Origin: Rhodotorula mucilaginosa
Taxonomy: Eukaryota; Basidiomycota; Microbotryomycetes; Sporidiobolales; Sporidiobolaceae
Assembly (NCBI GenBank): GCA_034406715.1
Contig: CP137878.1
Coordinates: 62,001-126,000, forward strand
Length of the DNA: 64,000 nt
Direction: 5' to 3'
Each line of letters opens with the position of its first letter. Position 1 is the stretch's first letter. Under the pieces are notes generated by a model. The model was not told the DNA's origin and did no database searches. It worked only from the letters and a program-made list of their open reading frames with translations. A program made the position numbers and the translations under genes. Of this stretch, positions 11,801-23,114 are shown piece after piece.

Positions 11801-12273
11801 TTTCCGGCAATACTGTCGTCCGATCGGCAGTCGGTAAGTCAGATCTGCGCGCGACTCGCTGAATTGTGCATGCTGACCCCTAATGAACTGCAGCCGCTGC
11901 CTTCCCGCTCTTCATCCGCCAAATGTGCGCCTGGTTGCTTGCTGCATCGGTCAGCTCACCGCCCGCCGACCCGCACTGACGCTTTCTTCTTGTCGCCTGC
12001 AGGTTCACCAATCTCGGTATTGGCTGGGGCGCCAGCACCTTTGGCTTCATCGGTTTGGCGATCACGCCCTCTCCGTTCTTGTTCTACAAGTACGGGTACA
12101 AACTGCGCCAGATGTCTCGCTTCGCGCCGTGCTTGGACGTCGACATGCGCGAACAAGTCCTTGAGGAGGAGCGACAGGAGCAGGAGCGCAAGGAGAAGGA
12201 CGGAGACGGCGCAAGCGAGAAGGGGGAGAAGACTCGCGGTGCAGCAAAAGCTGCCCGTGACAACCGTGTCTGA
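8809..12273 (+). CDS. MFS transporter, DHA1 (drug:H+ antiporter-1, TPO/FLR1-like) class
   Basis: Twelve-helix plasma-membrane antiporter class that exports polyamines, azoles or other organic cations; the substrate cannot be read from sequence. Eighteen exons close in frame to 739 aa: 8809-9379, 9483-9639, 9710-9806, 9876-9942, 10019-10044, 10114-10128, 10186-10376, 10469-10495, 10571-10607, 10694-10771, 10836-11051, 11118-11134, 11217-11405, 11474-11541, 11609-11721, 11785-11833, 11894-11924 and 12003-12273. About 245 hydrophilic N-terminal residues precede the first helix (KYKWIITILCAHATLVV), with the family lead-in VEWEDEDPHNPQNW. Motif A reads PLSEMFGRRPIF. The helix 4-6 region has RFFAAVFASSPLVNCGGVIADMW, and FLPETYHPILLKQRAKRMRKE is the family's central-loop signature. 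The C-terminal tail is charged. Two exons are microexons (15 and 17 nt). The ATG at 8809 is the first of several in frame. Confidence 0.85.
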
Positions 12274-12661
12274 GACGATCACCTTTCGACGGAGACCACT
12301 TGAGTAGAGACATCATGGGACTCTATAGATCTTCAGCAGCCTGTACACCAACTCTTGGACTTTGCCTGTTGTCTGAGATTGCAATATCGCATATGCCTTG
12401 CCTTTCTTCCGCCGCGCTTCCTCCCTCGGAGTCCGTCTTCGGTGCAATATCACATGAGGGTGGACTCCCTCGGCTGACGAAAGCGACGGTCTAGCTTCCC
12501 TAAGCAGATCAGGACGTTTCACTCTGCGACTCGCCCTGTTCCGAAGCAACCGGGATTGCGCAAAGTGCGCGATATCATTTTACACAACAACGAGGACTTC
12601 TTCAAGACTACTCTGGGACAGGGTTTGGAAGGGAACAACAGCCACGTCAAGATAGAGCGGA
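12274..12661. other. Convergent 3' intergenic region
   Basis: Lies between the stop codons of two convergent MFS transporter genes. Probably both 3' UTRs; no gene seen. Confidence 0.5.
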
Positions 12662-15226
12662 TCAGTACACGTAGATAAACATGACGTTCTGCCTGTCGGT
12701 CTGGTCCTCGTCCTCGGCCTGAGTCGGAACGAGTTCGGCCTTCTTGAGGTCTCCCTCGACGCCCTGCTCGGACGAGCTGTCGAGCCGGATCTCCTGGATA
12801 CCGTGCAGCTGATCGTCGCTGTTGTCGAGCTTAAGAGCCATCGAAACATCCTTGAGCTGTGGAGAGCATCGCAGATGTCAGAGCTCGATTCGAGCCAAGC
12901 CAGAGACAAGGACGACTCACGTCGGCGGGCTTGCCCTGAGCGACACGTTGACGTTTCTTCTGCGCGTTCTGCCACCGAAGGAGAAGTACGAGCAGGGCGA
13001 TGTTGAGGAGAGCGATGCAAACGAGGACACTGAGTAATGCACGAAAATAAATGGGTCAGCCTGAGAGGGTCGTGTGAGACGAGGCGGGAAGCCTCCGACT
13101 CACAGGACGTATTTAAGGCCGTTACGGTAGAGCGGTGCGTCGGTGGCTCGGAACAAGTTGGGGGCAATGATGTTTCCAGCGGCGGAACACGCTTGGTAAA
13201 TACTGACGAGTCCGGCTTTCTTCGTCGAGCCGGCCGTGTTCGCGCCGATCCAAGCGACCAAGAGCGGCGACGCGCCGAACGCAAACGCCGTGAGGTAGAA
13301 GCCAAAGAGCAGAGGGCCGATGTTGGCGTCCGTGCGCGGGAGGGTGTAAAGAAGAGCGTATCCAATCTGCGCAGAGTTTGACGTCAGTTTCCCGGACGGA
13401 GGAGCCGAAAACACGTCACAAACGTACCACAGGCGGGACATAGAGGAGGGCGAAGAACAGCGACTTGACTCGGAATCGAGTTGCACACCAGGACGTGAGA
13501 AGAATGCACACGATTTGGAGCGCGCCGTACGGCATGTTGAGCAGCAGAACCGTCTTCTTGTCGAAGCCGACCAGCGTCTCGAGGAGGATACTGCCGAAGG
13601 TGTTGTCTGTAGGCCGCGGGCAGCTGTCAGCACAGATCGCGAGGGGGACGGGCAAAAACGGTTGAAGTGAAGAGGGCGGGCAAGAACAGGACATGCCGGA
13701 GCAGGAGGGGAAGGGAAGAGAGAGTAGGCGCAGCATAGCATGAAGGAGGACTCACAAACGAAAGGGACGATGTTGCAGAGCACAGCGAGCGTGGCGAAAA
13801 GGTAGGTTTTCGGGTCCAGGAAAAGCTCTTTGATCTGCGACCAATCTGCGTCCTATGTCTCAGCAAAGTATTCAAGACGCTGAGTGAGGACCAAACAAAG
13901 CAGACTTACCGAACTTTTTGTTGGCGGACGAGGTTTGATTCGCCTTGAGTCGTTCGACCGCCTTGAGTCGATCCTCGGGCGAGAGGAACTTGGCCTTCTC
14001 CGGTTTCTCGTCCCAGAAGAGCCACGCGACCGGGACGAACAAGAGCGTGAGTCCTCCGGTGAAAAGGAAAGTGATCTGGTAGACGTGAAGCTTGGGCGAG
14101 CCGTGCGAGAGGGCCCAGACGAAGAAAGCGCCGAGGATCGATGCGGTACCGTTCTGGCAGTACCACAATGCCATGCGGAGAGGTTGTTCGGCGCGACGGT
14201 ACCAGGTGACTGTACGGGGGCAAAATCGGCCAGAGTCAGGTCGTTTCGAACGAGCTTGACGGGAAAGAAAAGAACAAAAACGAACCCGTCGACAGCGTGA
14301 ACGCCGGCATACTGAGAGACTCGAAAGCTCCCAGCAAGAAGCGAGTCGCGGTCAGGGTCTGCAGGTGTCAAAGTGGCCGAAAGAAATGTCAGGAAATATG
14401 GCCTCTGAGCAGAAAGGAAAGAACGTGCACAACGCACCGGAAAATTCGTGGCGCCCGCCATGCCCATCAATACACCACCCCAGCAGAACATCAAGACGGC
14501 GAGGAGTCGATTGATCGGAAAGCGTACGAGGAGAAAGGCGCCAAGGGGCTGGCATGCGAGTTGCGCGTATGCCGCGATCGACGATAGGGTCGAGTACTCG
14601 TTTCCTTTGAGGTTGGCGTCCGTCTTGAGGCCGACAGTTGCAGTGTAGCCCCTGGTTTGTGTCACGGTGAGAGGTCTCAGCTCTGGTAAGGCAAGGTATT
14701 TCGGCGGCAGCATCCTAAGTGGCAAAAGCTGTCACGCAGCTGAAAATGAGCTATGAGGTTGTGCTTACATGACGTTCTTGTCGAGCACTTGGAGTCCGAA
14801 TACGAGGCAGAGAATGGTGAGGATCCGCCAGTCGGTTTTGCGCTGTGATAGGAGGGGAAAAAGGGTTGAATTAGCCACTGCGTTCGCCCTTTTTTTGCCC
14901 GCAACCGCGCCCAAGACCTCGTAGGACCTGCCCACGGGGTTCCGATGGAGGTGTATGCCGGTACGCAGGTGCGAACCACCCCGCCAGAGCGGTCCGGTCG
15001 AGGAAAGGCTGAAAAGAACCGAGACTTACGCGAATTCGCTTGTCATCTTCCGCCGACACCGTCACGGGCATGGAACTGTTTTCGTACTGTGGGCGCTCCA
15101 TTCCCTGTAAGTGACCACATCAATAAGGGTGTCGCACGATTTCCGATGACTTACCTGTTCAATAGCGCCGAGATCTTTCTCGTCAACGAGATCTCCAGCG
15201 GCGGCGGAGGCGTGAGCGGTCGCCAT
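12662..15226 (-). CDS. MFS transporter, anion:cation symporter (Dal5/Tna1-like allantoate permease) class
   Basis: Plasma-membrane importer class for organic anions such as allantoate, nicotinate, biotin or pantothenate; the substrate is not predictable here. Starts MATAHASAAAGDLVDEKDLG at 15226 and is split into about eleven exons; the first are 15226-15155 and 15104-15030. Recognisable segments in order: RKTDWRILTILCLVFGLQVLDKNV (helix 1, family signature), YSTLSSIAAYAQLACQPLGAFLLVRFP, TLTATRFLLGAFESLSMPAF, TWYRRAEQPLRMALWYCQNG, FLSPEDRLKAVERLKANQTS (central loop), DWSQIKELFLDPKTYLFATL, and a second half ending LYRNGLKYVL / VLVCIALLNIALLVLLLRW. The hydrophilic C-tail ends RQNVMFIYVY. Splice sites match the genome pattern throughout. 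It faces the DHA1 gene tail to tail. Confidence 0.85.
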
Positions 15227-15998
15227 CTTTGGGTTGCGGACGGGCAGCGGGGCTTCGGAGATATTGTAGCAGGGGGGAAAAGCAGTGGCGATTGATAGCC
15301 CAAGAGCAGGCGGAACTGGAGATAGAGGGTAGAGAAGCAAAGAAAACGAGGGAGAGAACCGCGAAAGTGGGGAGATCGAGAAGTCAGAAGGGAATTCCTG
15401 GAGGCGCCAGAGCGGGCCGCCTCTATCCCCCGGCGCGTTGTCTTCGATCGTGTTACAGAGCTTCAAAAGCGGAGAAAAGGCCAAGAGGAAGAGCGGCGAG
15501 GGCGGCAAGGACGGCAAGAGGCGGCGGGAAGCGGAACGCTTGCCGCCCGTTGTTCTTGGAGCCAGGTCGTCGCGGAAGTCGATCCGCCCGTTCGTTTCGG
15601 GCGGTTGACATTGAGTGTGCATGCGTTGGATACATACAAGCTCAGCTGATCAGGCTCGAGGAAAGGCAGACCGGCCGGCCGAGCCGCGGACCAGAGACTT
15701 GCGTCGGTGCCAAAACACCGCTCGGCTTCCCTCGCTCGAAAAGAAAGCGGCGAGCGGTCCGCGCGGTCCGCCACCAGGGTCTGTAGCCCAACGATGCCAC
15801 GACGAATATCATCAGTTCTTCACGTCACCGTCTTGGCGTAGGGATGACTTTAGCGCCGACCTGCGTCAGCCTTGCGACTGTCGAGCAGGAATTTCCAAGC
15901 CGTGATCAGAGAGGGTTCCGTCCAACGAGAAGACCCTTCCCTTCCCTGCTCGCACGAGTTTGTGAATGATGCGAAAGGAAGTTGCGGGGCGCGAATCC
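15227..15998. promoter_or_regulatory. Intergenic: promoter of the Dal5-type transporter, 3' region of the Gep4-type gene
   Basis: About 770 bp with both flanking genes on the minus strand. Frames on either strand lack splice support or family likeness. Nothing else recognised. Confidence 0.45.
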
Positions 15999-17808
15999 TC
16001 ACTGTACCGCGCTACCCCTTCCGGCGTGGGTGGCCACCTCCTTCCCTTGCTCCTCCCGCGCCGCCGGGACCACCACCCCTCCTCCTCCTCCCGTTCGTCT
16101 CCTCACCGCCGTCGCCATCGCCCTCACACTCGCCGCAGTCCCCTCCCACCGCTCCTTGTACCGATCCAACGTCTGACCCGCTTCTTCCCACCTCTGCTCG
16201 ACCCGATCCAAAGCCCGCTCAATCGGCGCCGACGGGACCACTGACCGCCGTTCGAATACTCTCTCCTGGGGTCGAGCCGGGTGGTAGACATCAACCAGTT
16301 TCTGCAACCCTCGTTCGGACGTCGCGATCATCCTCGGACCATAAATCTCGAGAGCGCGGACCAGCGCGCGAAAAGTTGCCGTCGTCAAGTTGTGGACTCG
16401 GTCCGGGATCGAGTGCACGAACGAGGAGGCGAGGGTTGGGATCCGGGAGGGGAAGGACCGGACGGCGGCGAGGTCGAGGTCGAGGGAGGGGAGTCGTTGC
16501 CGGAGGGGTGGTCGTGAAGGAGTGGCAGAAGCGGGGGGAGCTGTGGCAGGGACCGGAACTTCGGGCTTGGTGACGAGGAGCTCTTCCTGCGTCGGGGACT
16601 CGATCCGAAGTCCAGTCGTAAACTCTCGCCAGTCAGGTCGTGCTCCCTTCTCCGTCACCGCCACCCGTCCACGCTGCGCCCGTGCCCGCGACTTGCGCTT
16701 CTCAAACGTCCTCACCGCCATCTTCTCCACCGTTCTCATCAACGTCGTTCCTGCTCCCTCCCGACCCCACAACCTCGTCGTCAGAATCCCGACCGACTCG
16801 ATCGTTTGGCCCTCCTGACCGATCGAGACGGTGGACGGGAATAATCGTCTTGTGGACGATGAGGATGGCCAGAGTCGGAAGTGGGAGAGCCACGAGGCGG
16901 GTGGTGGTGAGGTGGTGGGTGGGGAGGGGGTACGGACGCAGCGGGTCGAGAAAGGCAGGGAGAGGGACGAGAGTCGATGCGCGAGGATCATGTCGGTCGT
17001 GAGCCGGTCGCCGATCACCAGAACTCGAAAGACGGACGACGACGGCTGTGGCATGAACGAACGTGCGCCGTCCGACCCACTCCCGGTAGCCGCCTCGAGT
17101 TGCGATTTCAGTCTCGCTCCCGTGGTCGTCTCGGCAGCCTCGATCGCTCGCCGCTCGTTCCGAAGAAGTCGAGCTCTCGCGCGAGCCAGGGGAGAATAGA
17201 CCACATCGTCGGCCACAGAGCGGTCTGTTGTTGAATTGGGCGCGAGGAGGAAATGCGCCGCGATCTGTTTCGCGCACGCGTAGGCTGGTTTCGGGTTCGG
17301 ATGCACGAGGACCGGAACGCCCAAATTGCGCGAGACGGTTTCGGCCTGGCGGAGAGGGTATCCACGGGAGTGTCAGTGAGGAGAACCGGGGGACGAATTT
17401 GAGAAAGGGGAAGGTGCTGGCTGTCTGTACCTGAATTCGGAGGGGGTCTTTGCGGAGGTCTCCTGCCGAGTTGGACACGACGAGGACTCTGTCTGGTCCA
17501 AACTCGGCGAGCAAGCGGTCCCAGCTGGCACGGAGGGCGTCATCGTCGGCGAGCGTATCCTCGTCCGGTCGAGCCTGCTCGCTCGCGTTTCAGTGCACGT
17601 CACCGGGTTCGGCTAGAGGGACTCGGAAGGGGAGAGGAGGGCTCACTATGCAGTTGTCCTTGTCTATGACGACTGCGTGGACGTGCGCGCGGTGTTTGAG
17701 GGCGTGCCAGTCGAGGTGAGCGATCGAGGGAACGACGAGCGACGGCTGCAGCGACTGCGGCCGCACCAGGGCACCGAGCGTCGCCAAGGTCGCACTCCAG
17801 TTGGCCAT
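15999..17808 (-). CDS. GEP4: Gep4-type mitochondrial phosphatidylglycerophosphate phosphatase with long C-terminal extension
   Basis: Gep4 dephosphorylates phosphatidylglycerophosphate in the mitochondrial matrix on the route to cardiolipin. Exons 17808-17647, 17574-17431 and 17345-15999 give 550 aa. HAD-superfamily motifs are present: DKDNCI at residues ~49-54 (motif I nucleophile aspartates), SNSAG at 88-92 (motif II), HPNPKPAYACAK near 117-128 (motif III lysine) and VIGDRLTTDMILAHR from ~212 (motif IV). The start MANWSATLATLGALVRPQSL aligns with the family's usual MAN... start. Yeast Gep4 is about 185 aa. This protein has a Ser/Gly-rich insertion of about 60 residues before motif IV and some 330 residues after it. 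The tail includes an Arg/Lys-rich segment, Pro/Ala-rich linkers and a predicted amphipathic stretch (SSFVHSIPDRVHNLTTATFR). The tail may be a membrane-binding region or contain an unrecognised intron; no intron is needed to keep it open. Confidence 0.8.
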
Positions 17809-19216
17809 CTGGTCCCCCGTTTCTGGACCGCCGTACACTTTAGAGTGACGACTCGCTTGTGGGGAGAACCGACCTCGGCGGCCAAGGTGAGGCATTTGTA
17901 ATGATTGAATACAAATTCCCTCATTACCGCAAGCTTGAATTGCTACGCTATAATGCTTCCAGGTCAATCTCAACTCGCCCATACTCGAGTGCTCACAAGC
18001 GTCGCTATGGAACGCATCTCCATTGCACGCAACTGAAGCTGCTCTGGCGAAAGCGCGCGGACTATGCAGTGTATTCTGCTGGGCGAGTGGCGTTTTTGCG
18101 AAACGTCGCGCCGCTCCGGAACCCCCGACTCGAAGCTGGTACGGATAGGCGAGGTAGAAGTCGCACTGTACTTCTGTTGAGAGACAGACCCTCCTCGGCG
18201 ACTCGCTCTGCTGTTTGAGCCTCTCAGCCTAGCCCGCCTCTGCTCCGGACTCGTCATAGGCCCTGCAGACAGGAGCTCAGCTCGATAGGAGGAATCCCGC
18301 ATGCAAGTTTTCTCTATCGTGGTGGCCCGCTAGAGACAACAGCGTGAGCTCGGAAGACGCAAGAGGATCAAGCACGAAACTTGCTTGGTAATTGTTACTG
18401 GGGCCACCAAGCTGCGCGGGTGCGAGACCAGCTGGCATACGAGCTGAGAAATTTCAACCGGTCCCACCCATCTGCATAGCGCATGATCTCCGAACCTCCT
18501 CCGAAGCCTGCCGAGTAATCGATGAGACCGTAGGTCGAACTGGAACGGCGGCCCTCTCTCTCCCACACAGCGCAAGCGGGTGTCGACAGCATCTAGCCAA
18601 GTCTGCGTTGTCCCATATACGCAGGCACAGTATGTGAAGCATGTTATGGTCGATCAAAACGGAAGACCTTGACTTGGGTCGAATCGTCGTCATCGTCATC
18701 GGCGAGGAGCAAAAAGGTCTGCGCGTTTCCTCCGGCTCGGAGGTGGCGACACTTGTTGCTCTGGCGATGGTCGATCCAGCCTAACCATCGAGCAGGGCAA
18801 CAGACAGGACGCATACAGCGGCAGGCGTGGAGCTGGGCAGCTGTCGCTCAGGTCGTCGCGCGAACGAGCCGGGCGGCAAAGTCCGGATCAGGCTCCGAGT
18901 CTGGGTCGTCGAGTTAGAGCCGCTGTCTCGTCTTCCAGGCGGTATGTCGACGAGCATGTGCTGTATGGTTCCGAGACGCAGTCCGCTCATCGGTCGACTC
19001 GGAGCCGCGCAGAGACGCCAAGCCCGAAGGCCGTGACTAGATTACAAGCGAACCTTACAAGTATTTGTGATGAGGATTGTAATGGACCCGATCGGTCGGC
19101 TCCACATGTCCGTCATCGCCGAAAGTCCACGCGGTCCGGTTTCGACCTTGGTCCACTCTGTACTGTAACTTTACTGTACTCAGCTCGGGCAGTAGCACAG
19201 ACTGTTGGGAGCGACG
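17809..19216. promoter_or_regulatory. Divergent intergenic region between Gep4-type and TetA-like MFS genes
   Basis: About 1.4 kb of non-coding-looking DNA with lower GC than the flanking genes; it must hold two divergent promoters. No ORF with plausible splicing, no RNA gene and no repeat recognised. Confidence 0.5.
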
Positions 19217-21484
19217 ATGGCCACCCGCCGCACCGACTCCGAGGCTGCTGCTCCTCCTCCTCCTGCTCCGTCGACTCCGTCTCTGCCGATCGAAGTGGCT
19301 TGGTCAGCCTCCGATCCAGACCCGGATCCGGACTTGCACTCGGATGAGGACAGCGACGCCCAACGCATAGAGTCACGTTTCCACTTGCCGCCTCACCACC
19401 TCGCGTCCGACACGGCCCTCTACGAAGGCGATGCGCCAAACGTCCTCGCCGACAATGTCCTCTTGCATCCTCCTTCTGCTGCTCCGAGACCGTCCATCGG
19501 ATCGCGCGCTAGCTCTTGGCGTTCGGCACTCTTTGACACGCCACAACGAGACGCGTCGTCTCTTGATGAGGCGGCGCGATCCGATCCGAAGAACCGAAGG
19601 AGGAGGAGGAGGCGCGATGATGACGACGACGACGATCACCGCTACGACGACAACGGGGACCAGCAGCAAGGGGAGAGTGAAGAGGAGGAGGAGGACCACC
19701 GAGACGAGCACGCAAGGAACAAGTCGCGGTATCGCAAGATGCCCTGGCACAAGCGTCCGTCTCCGATCTGGTTCATCGTACGCTTCCCCTCTTCTGTTCC
19801 TTCGCTCCAAGGATTCACTGCACAAGTTCCTCTCGCACTGATGCATCTCTACCCGCTCGTGTTCGCTCGCAGCCTGGAACGCTCGTGTTCGCTCTGACGA
19901 TGGGCATGACGATCGCTCCGAAACTCGAAATCTACACCCAGTTGATCTGTCGCGCGTTGCCCGTCGACGAGTCGGGCGTGACCGTCCCGCCTCCGATGAT
20001 CGAACTCGGTGCCGGCGGCGGCGGCGGCGGGGTGGTCGGGACCCCGGGCCCGGTGTGGAACAAACATCCCTTGAACACGACGACCAGCGGTTCCGCTTCT
20101 TCGACTTCCACCATCTTGCTCGAGTGGAATGACTACGGTTCGAAGGCTACGAACGTATCGAGTCGAGCGGCCAGCGCGAGCAACAGCCCGATCTCGGACG
20201 GCGAGTGGGCGAAACAGTGCCACAAGTCTCGAGCCGTGCAATCCCAGGTGGCCCAGTTGGTGCGTTTATTTTTCCTCCTTCTTCGATGGGCTGGCCCGGT
20301 CGCCTCTCGCTGCCTGTCTACGCAGCGACTCCCCTCCTCCGAAATACTCACATGCTGACAGCTCTGAAACGTTTGCATTCTGCTCCTTCCAACTCACTCG
20401 CCTGGAATCGCCCCTTCTAGGCCCTCCTTCTGAGTCTGCTGATGGGCATCCTATCGTCATTGACGACTGGCTTTTGGGGCGCCTTCTCGGACCGGAGGGG
20501 TCGCAAGCCCGTCTTGATCCTGGCGCTGTGCGGCAGCTTGGCCATGGACGTTGTCTTTCTCTTGTGAGTCAACGCTTTCAACAACGTCTCTTCAAACAAT
20601 TCCGGAGATTGTTCGCTGACCATGACTGCATCAAATACCCCTCGGACGAACAACAGAACGGTCTATTACCACTCGACGCTCTCGTACAATTTCCTCTTGC
20701 TCGGACCGATCCTGGACGGCCTCGTCGGCGGCTACTCGTACGTTTCCGGAGGTTCCTCCATCCCTCTCGCTCAAAACCCTCGCTGACCGATCCATTGTTC
20801 CTCTCTCGCGGAAAACAGGACCGCGCAAGCGACGACGGCGGCGTACGTCTCGGACACGACCTCGCCCGGCTCGCGAGCCAAGATCTTTTCCGCCATCGGC
20901 GGCTTGATGTACGGCGGTTTCGCGATCGGTCCCGTCCTCGGTTCGTTCCTGATCACGCACAGCTCGTCGCGCCTCGGCGTCCTCGCTCCCTTCTACGCCG
21001 CCTTGGCGATGCACGCCGCCTACTTGTTGTTCCTCGCCGTCTTGTTGCCGGAATCTCTTTCCCGCGAACGGCAGCAAGCGGCGCGGGACCGGCACGAGGC
21101 GGAACGGGCGGAACGGAGGCGACTTGATCATGAAGAACAAGCTCATGGGAGGTCGAGGTGGCGCAAGGTGCTCAAGACTGCTGCCAGGCCGCTCGCGTTC
21201 CTGAAACCGGTCGCGTTGCTGTTGCCCCAGAAACCACGCTCGGGCGGATCTACAACCACTGGAACGACCCCGCCCGTCGACCCCGAAGACCGGACCAACA
21301 TCGAATGGGGCGCGCACCTGAGCGAGTACTGGAACCCGGAAGAGGTGTGGAAGTCGCCGGACCCGAACAAGACGATGCTTGGCGCGCCCGGCGCCGGGGG
21401 GGCGGATTGGACTCTGACCAAGATTGCGGCGGCGTGGGCGTGCTACATGTGCATCATGGCGGTCATGTCGGTCAAACTGAGTGC

Positions 21485-21521
<37 letters not shown>

Positions 21522-22480
21522 TGTGGACTAGAGCTCTGACCTGAACTGACTAACATTGCTCGCGTGTGGGATCAGTGTATGCCAACTACACGTTCGGATG
21601 GGGCGCGGCCGAAGATGGGTACTACCTGTCGTTCCTCGGCGTCCTGCGCGTCGTCATGCTCGTCGGGTTGATCCCGCTCCTGATCAAACTCGTGCGGCGG
21701 AAACCGGCTCCGATCCCCATGCGGCCTCGTCCAGCCGGTCCGTCAAAGGAGGCCACGACGTGGGACCACGAGAAGCGGTGGTTGCGCGTCGTGCACGATT
21801 CGCACTTTGACCTCGCGTTGGCGCGGTGGTCCCTCTTGCTCGACCTGTTCGGCTTTGCCCTGTTCCTCCTCGCGCCTTACCTCCTCCCCTCTTCGCTGCG
21901 CGGTTCGTCCCAACACATTGCCCTCTTCCTGACCGCCGCAGTCCTCCAATCGATGGGATCGGGCGCGAGTCCGGCGATCCAGTCTCTCGCGCTCGCGCAC
22001 GCCTCGCCGCGCGACGCAGGTCGGTTGTTCGCCTCGCTCAGCGTCGTCCAGTCGATCGCGTCGCAGGTGATCGGACCCATCCTGTTCAGCGTCTTGTTCA
22101 TGCAGACGGTCGGGAGGTGGTCGGAAGCCGTGTTTGCGCTCGCGAGCTTGTTTGCGGCGGTGGCGGTCGGGACGCTCAGCCTCGTCAAGCTGAGGACGGT
22201 CGTCGTTCCGGAACCGGCCGCGTACCGCGACCGCGACCACCACAGCGGACAGCCCGACTTGGAATCGAGCGGAGCAGGCAGACTCGGGCGCGGGTCCGAA
22301 TACGAGTTTGATACGTCGGCGACGCCCAATTTGCGATTCGACAAGAGCAGCTCCACGACGACGACGACGACGACGACGCCGGCGATGATGGCAACGGAAG
22401 ACCTCGTTGATGTCGACGCCGACGCTGCCGACAGCTCGCCGTCGTCGCAGGCTCTGCGCGGGCGTAAACGCAGTCGCTGA
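19217..22480 (+). CDS. MFS transporter, TetA/HIAT1-like (Ycr023c-type) class
   Basis: Membrane transporter of unknown substrate. Six exons: 19217-19777, 19873-20259, 20421-20563, 20657-20737, 20819-21480 and 21576-22480, 912 aa. The N-terminal ~185 residues are acidic/basic low complexity (runs of Arg, Asp and Glu). Helix 1 is GTLVFALTMGMTIAPKLEIY, followed by an unusually long lumenal loop. Then LLSLLMGILSSLTTGFWGAF leads into motif A GAFSDRRGRKPVL. Helices 4-6 contain GPILDGLVGGYSTAQATTAA and GGLMYGGFAIGPVLGSFLI, and the second six-helix bundle begins after YANYTFGWGAAEDGYYLSFL. The C-tail has eight consecutive Thr (22351-22378) and ends KRSR. A CT microsatellite sits in the last intron. 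ATG 19217 is the first ATG; the frame is open a few codons upstream but without an ATG. Confidence 0.85.
21488..21519. repeat. CT dinucleotide microsatellite in an intron
   Basis: About fifteen TC/CT units directly after the GTGCGT donor of the last intron of the TetA-like MFS gene, forming a long polypyrimidine tract near the 5' rather than the 3' splice site. Confidence 0.85.
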
Positions 22481-23114
22481 CACGCACTGGCTCAAAAACG
22501 CACCTGTTTGCATTCCTCATTCGCCCCCTAATCTCTTGCGCCATGATTGTATATACACTGTTCTACATAGTTGTTGGACCCCTCTATTACAAGCATCAAA
22601 TGTGAATCTTTTCCACCATCATCACTTATCGCGCGCACTCTTCTTATCTCTTGCTCCTCGTCGACGCAAGAGCGGCGACGTCATCCGGCGAGCGTCCAAG
22701 CTTCCTGATGCCAGCAAGCGCGTCTCGACGCGGGCGAGTGTGCAGCAGGTTGAACAGTGCGAGAGGCAGGAGAGAGAGGCTCGTGCATAGAGCGTACAGT
22801 ATAGACCGACGAAGGCCTCGCATTAAGGAGGAAGGGTGAAAAGTTTCCTCACCAAGTTCTCGGCCCCACTCAGCGCATCGATGGTCGATTTCGAGTCCTC
22901 TGTAGCCTGGTTCCTCGACGAGTTCTTTTTGGACGCCGACACTCGCGTACAGACAGCTGTGCAAATTGGCAGAGCACCCCGCGAAAGACCGAGAACCGCA
23001 TAAGGAAGCAACACAGTCGACGGGTTGCCTTTCGATCGCTCTTCTCCTCGCCTTCCTCTTGCTCTTCCCCTCCGCGACCCCTTTCTGAACAACGCTCGTT
23101 TGAGGCCAAGCGAG
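22481..23114. promoter_or_regulatory. Intergenic upstream of pyruvate carboxylase
   Basis: Holds the 3' region of the MFS gene and the promoter of the carboxylase gene. No additional gene recognised. Confidence 0.45.

Noticed and set aside
12662-17808. Metabolite gene cluster around the transporters
   Set aside because: No synthase, P450, oxidoreductase or dedicated regulator is present between them; the genes are housekeeping or generic transport.
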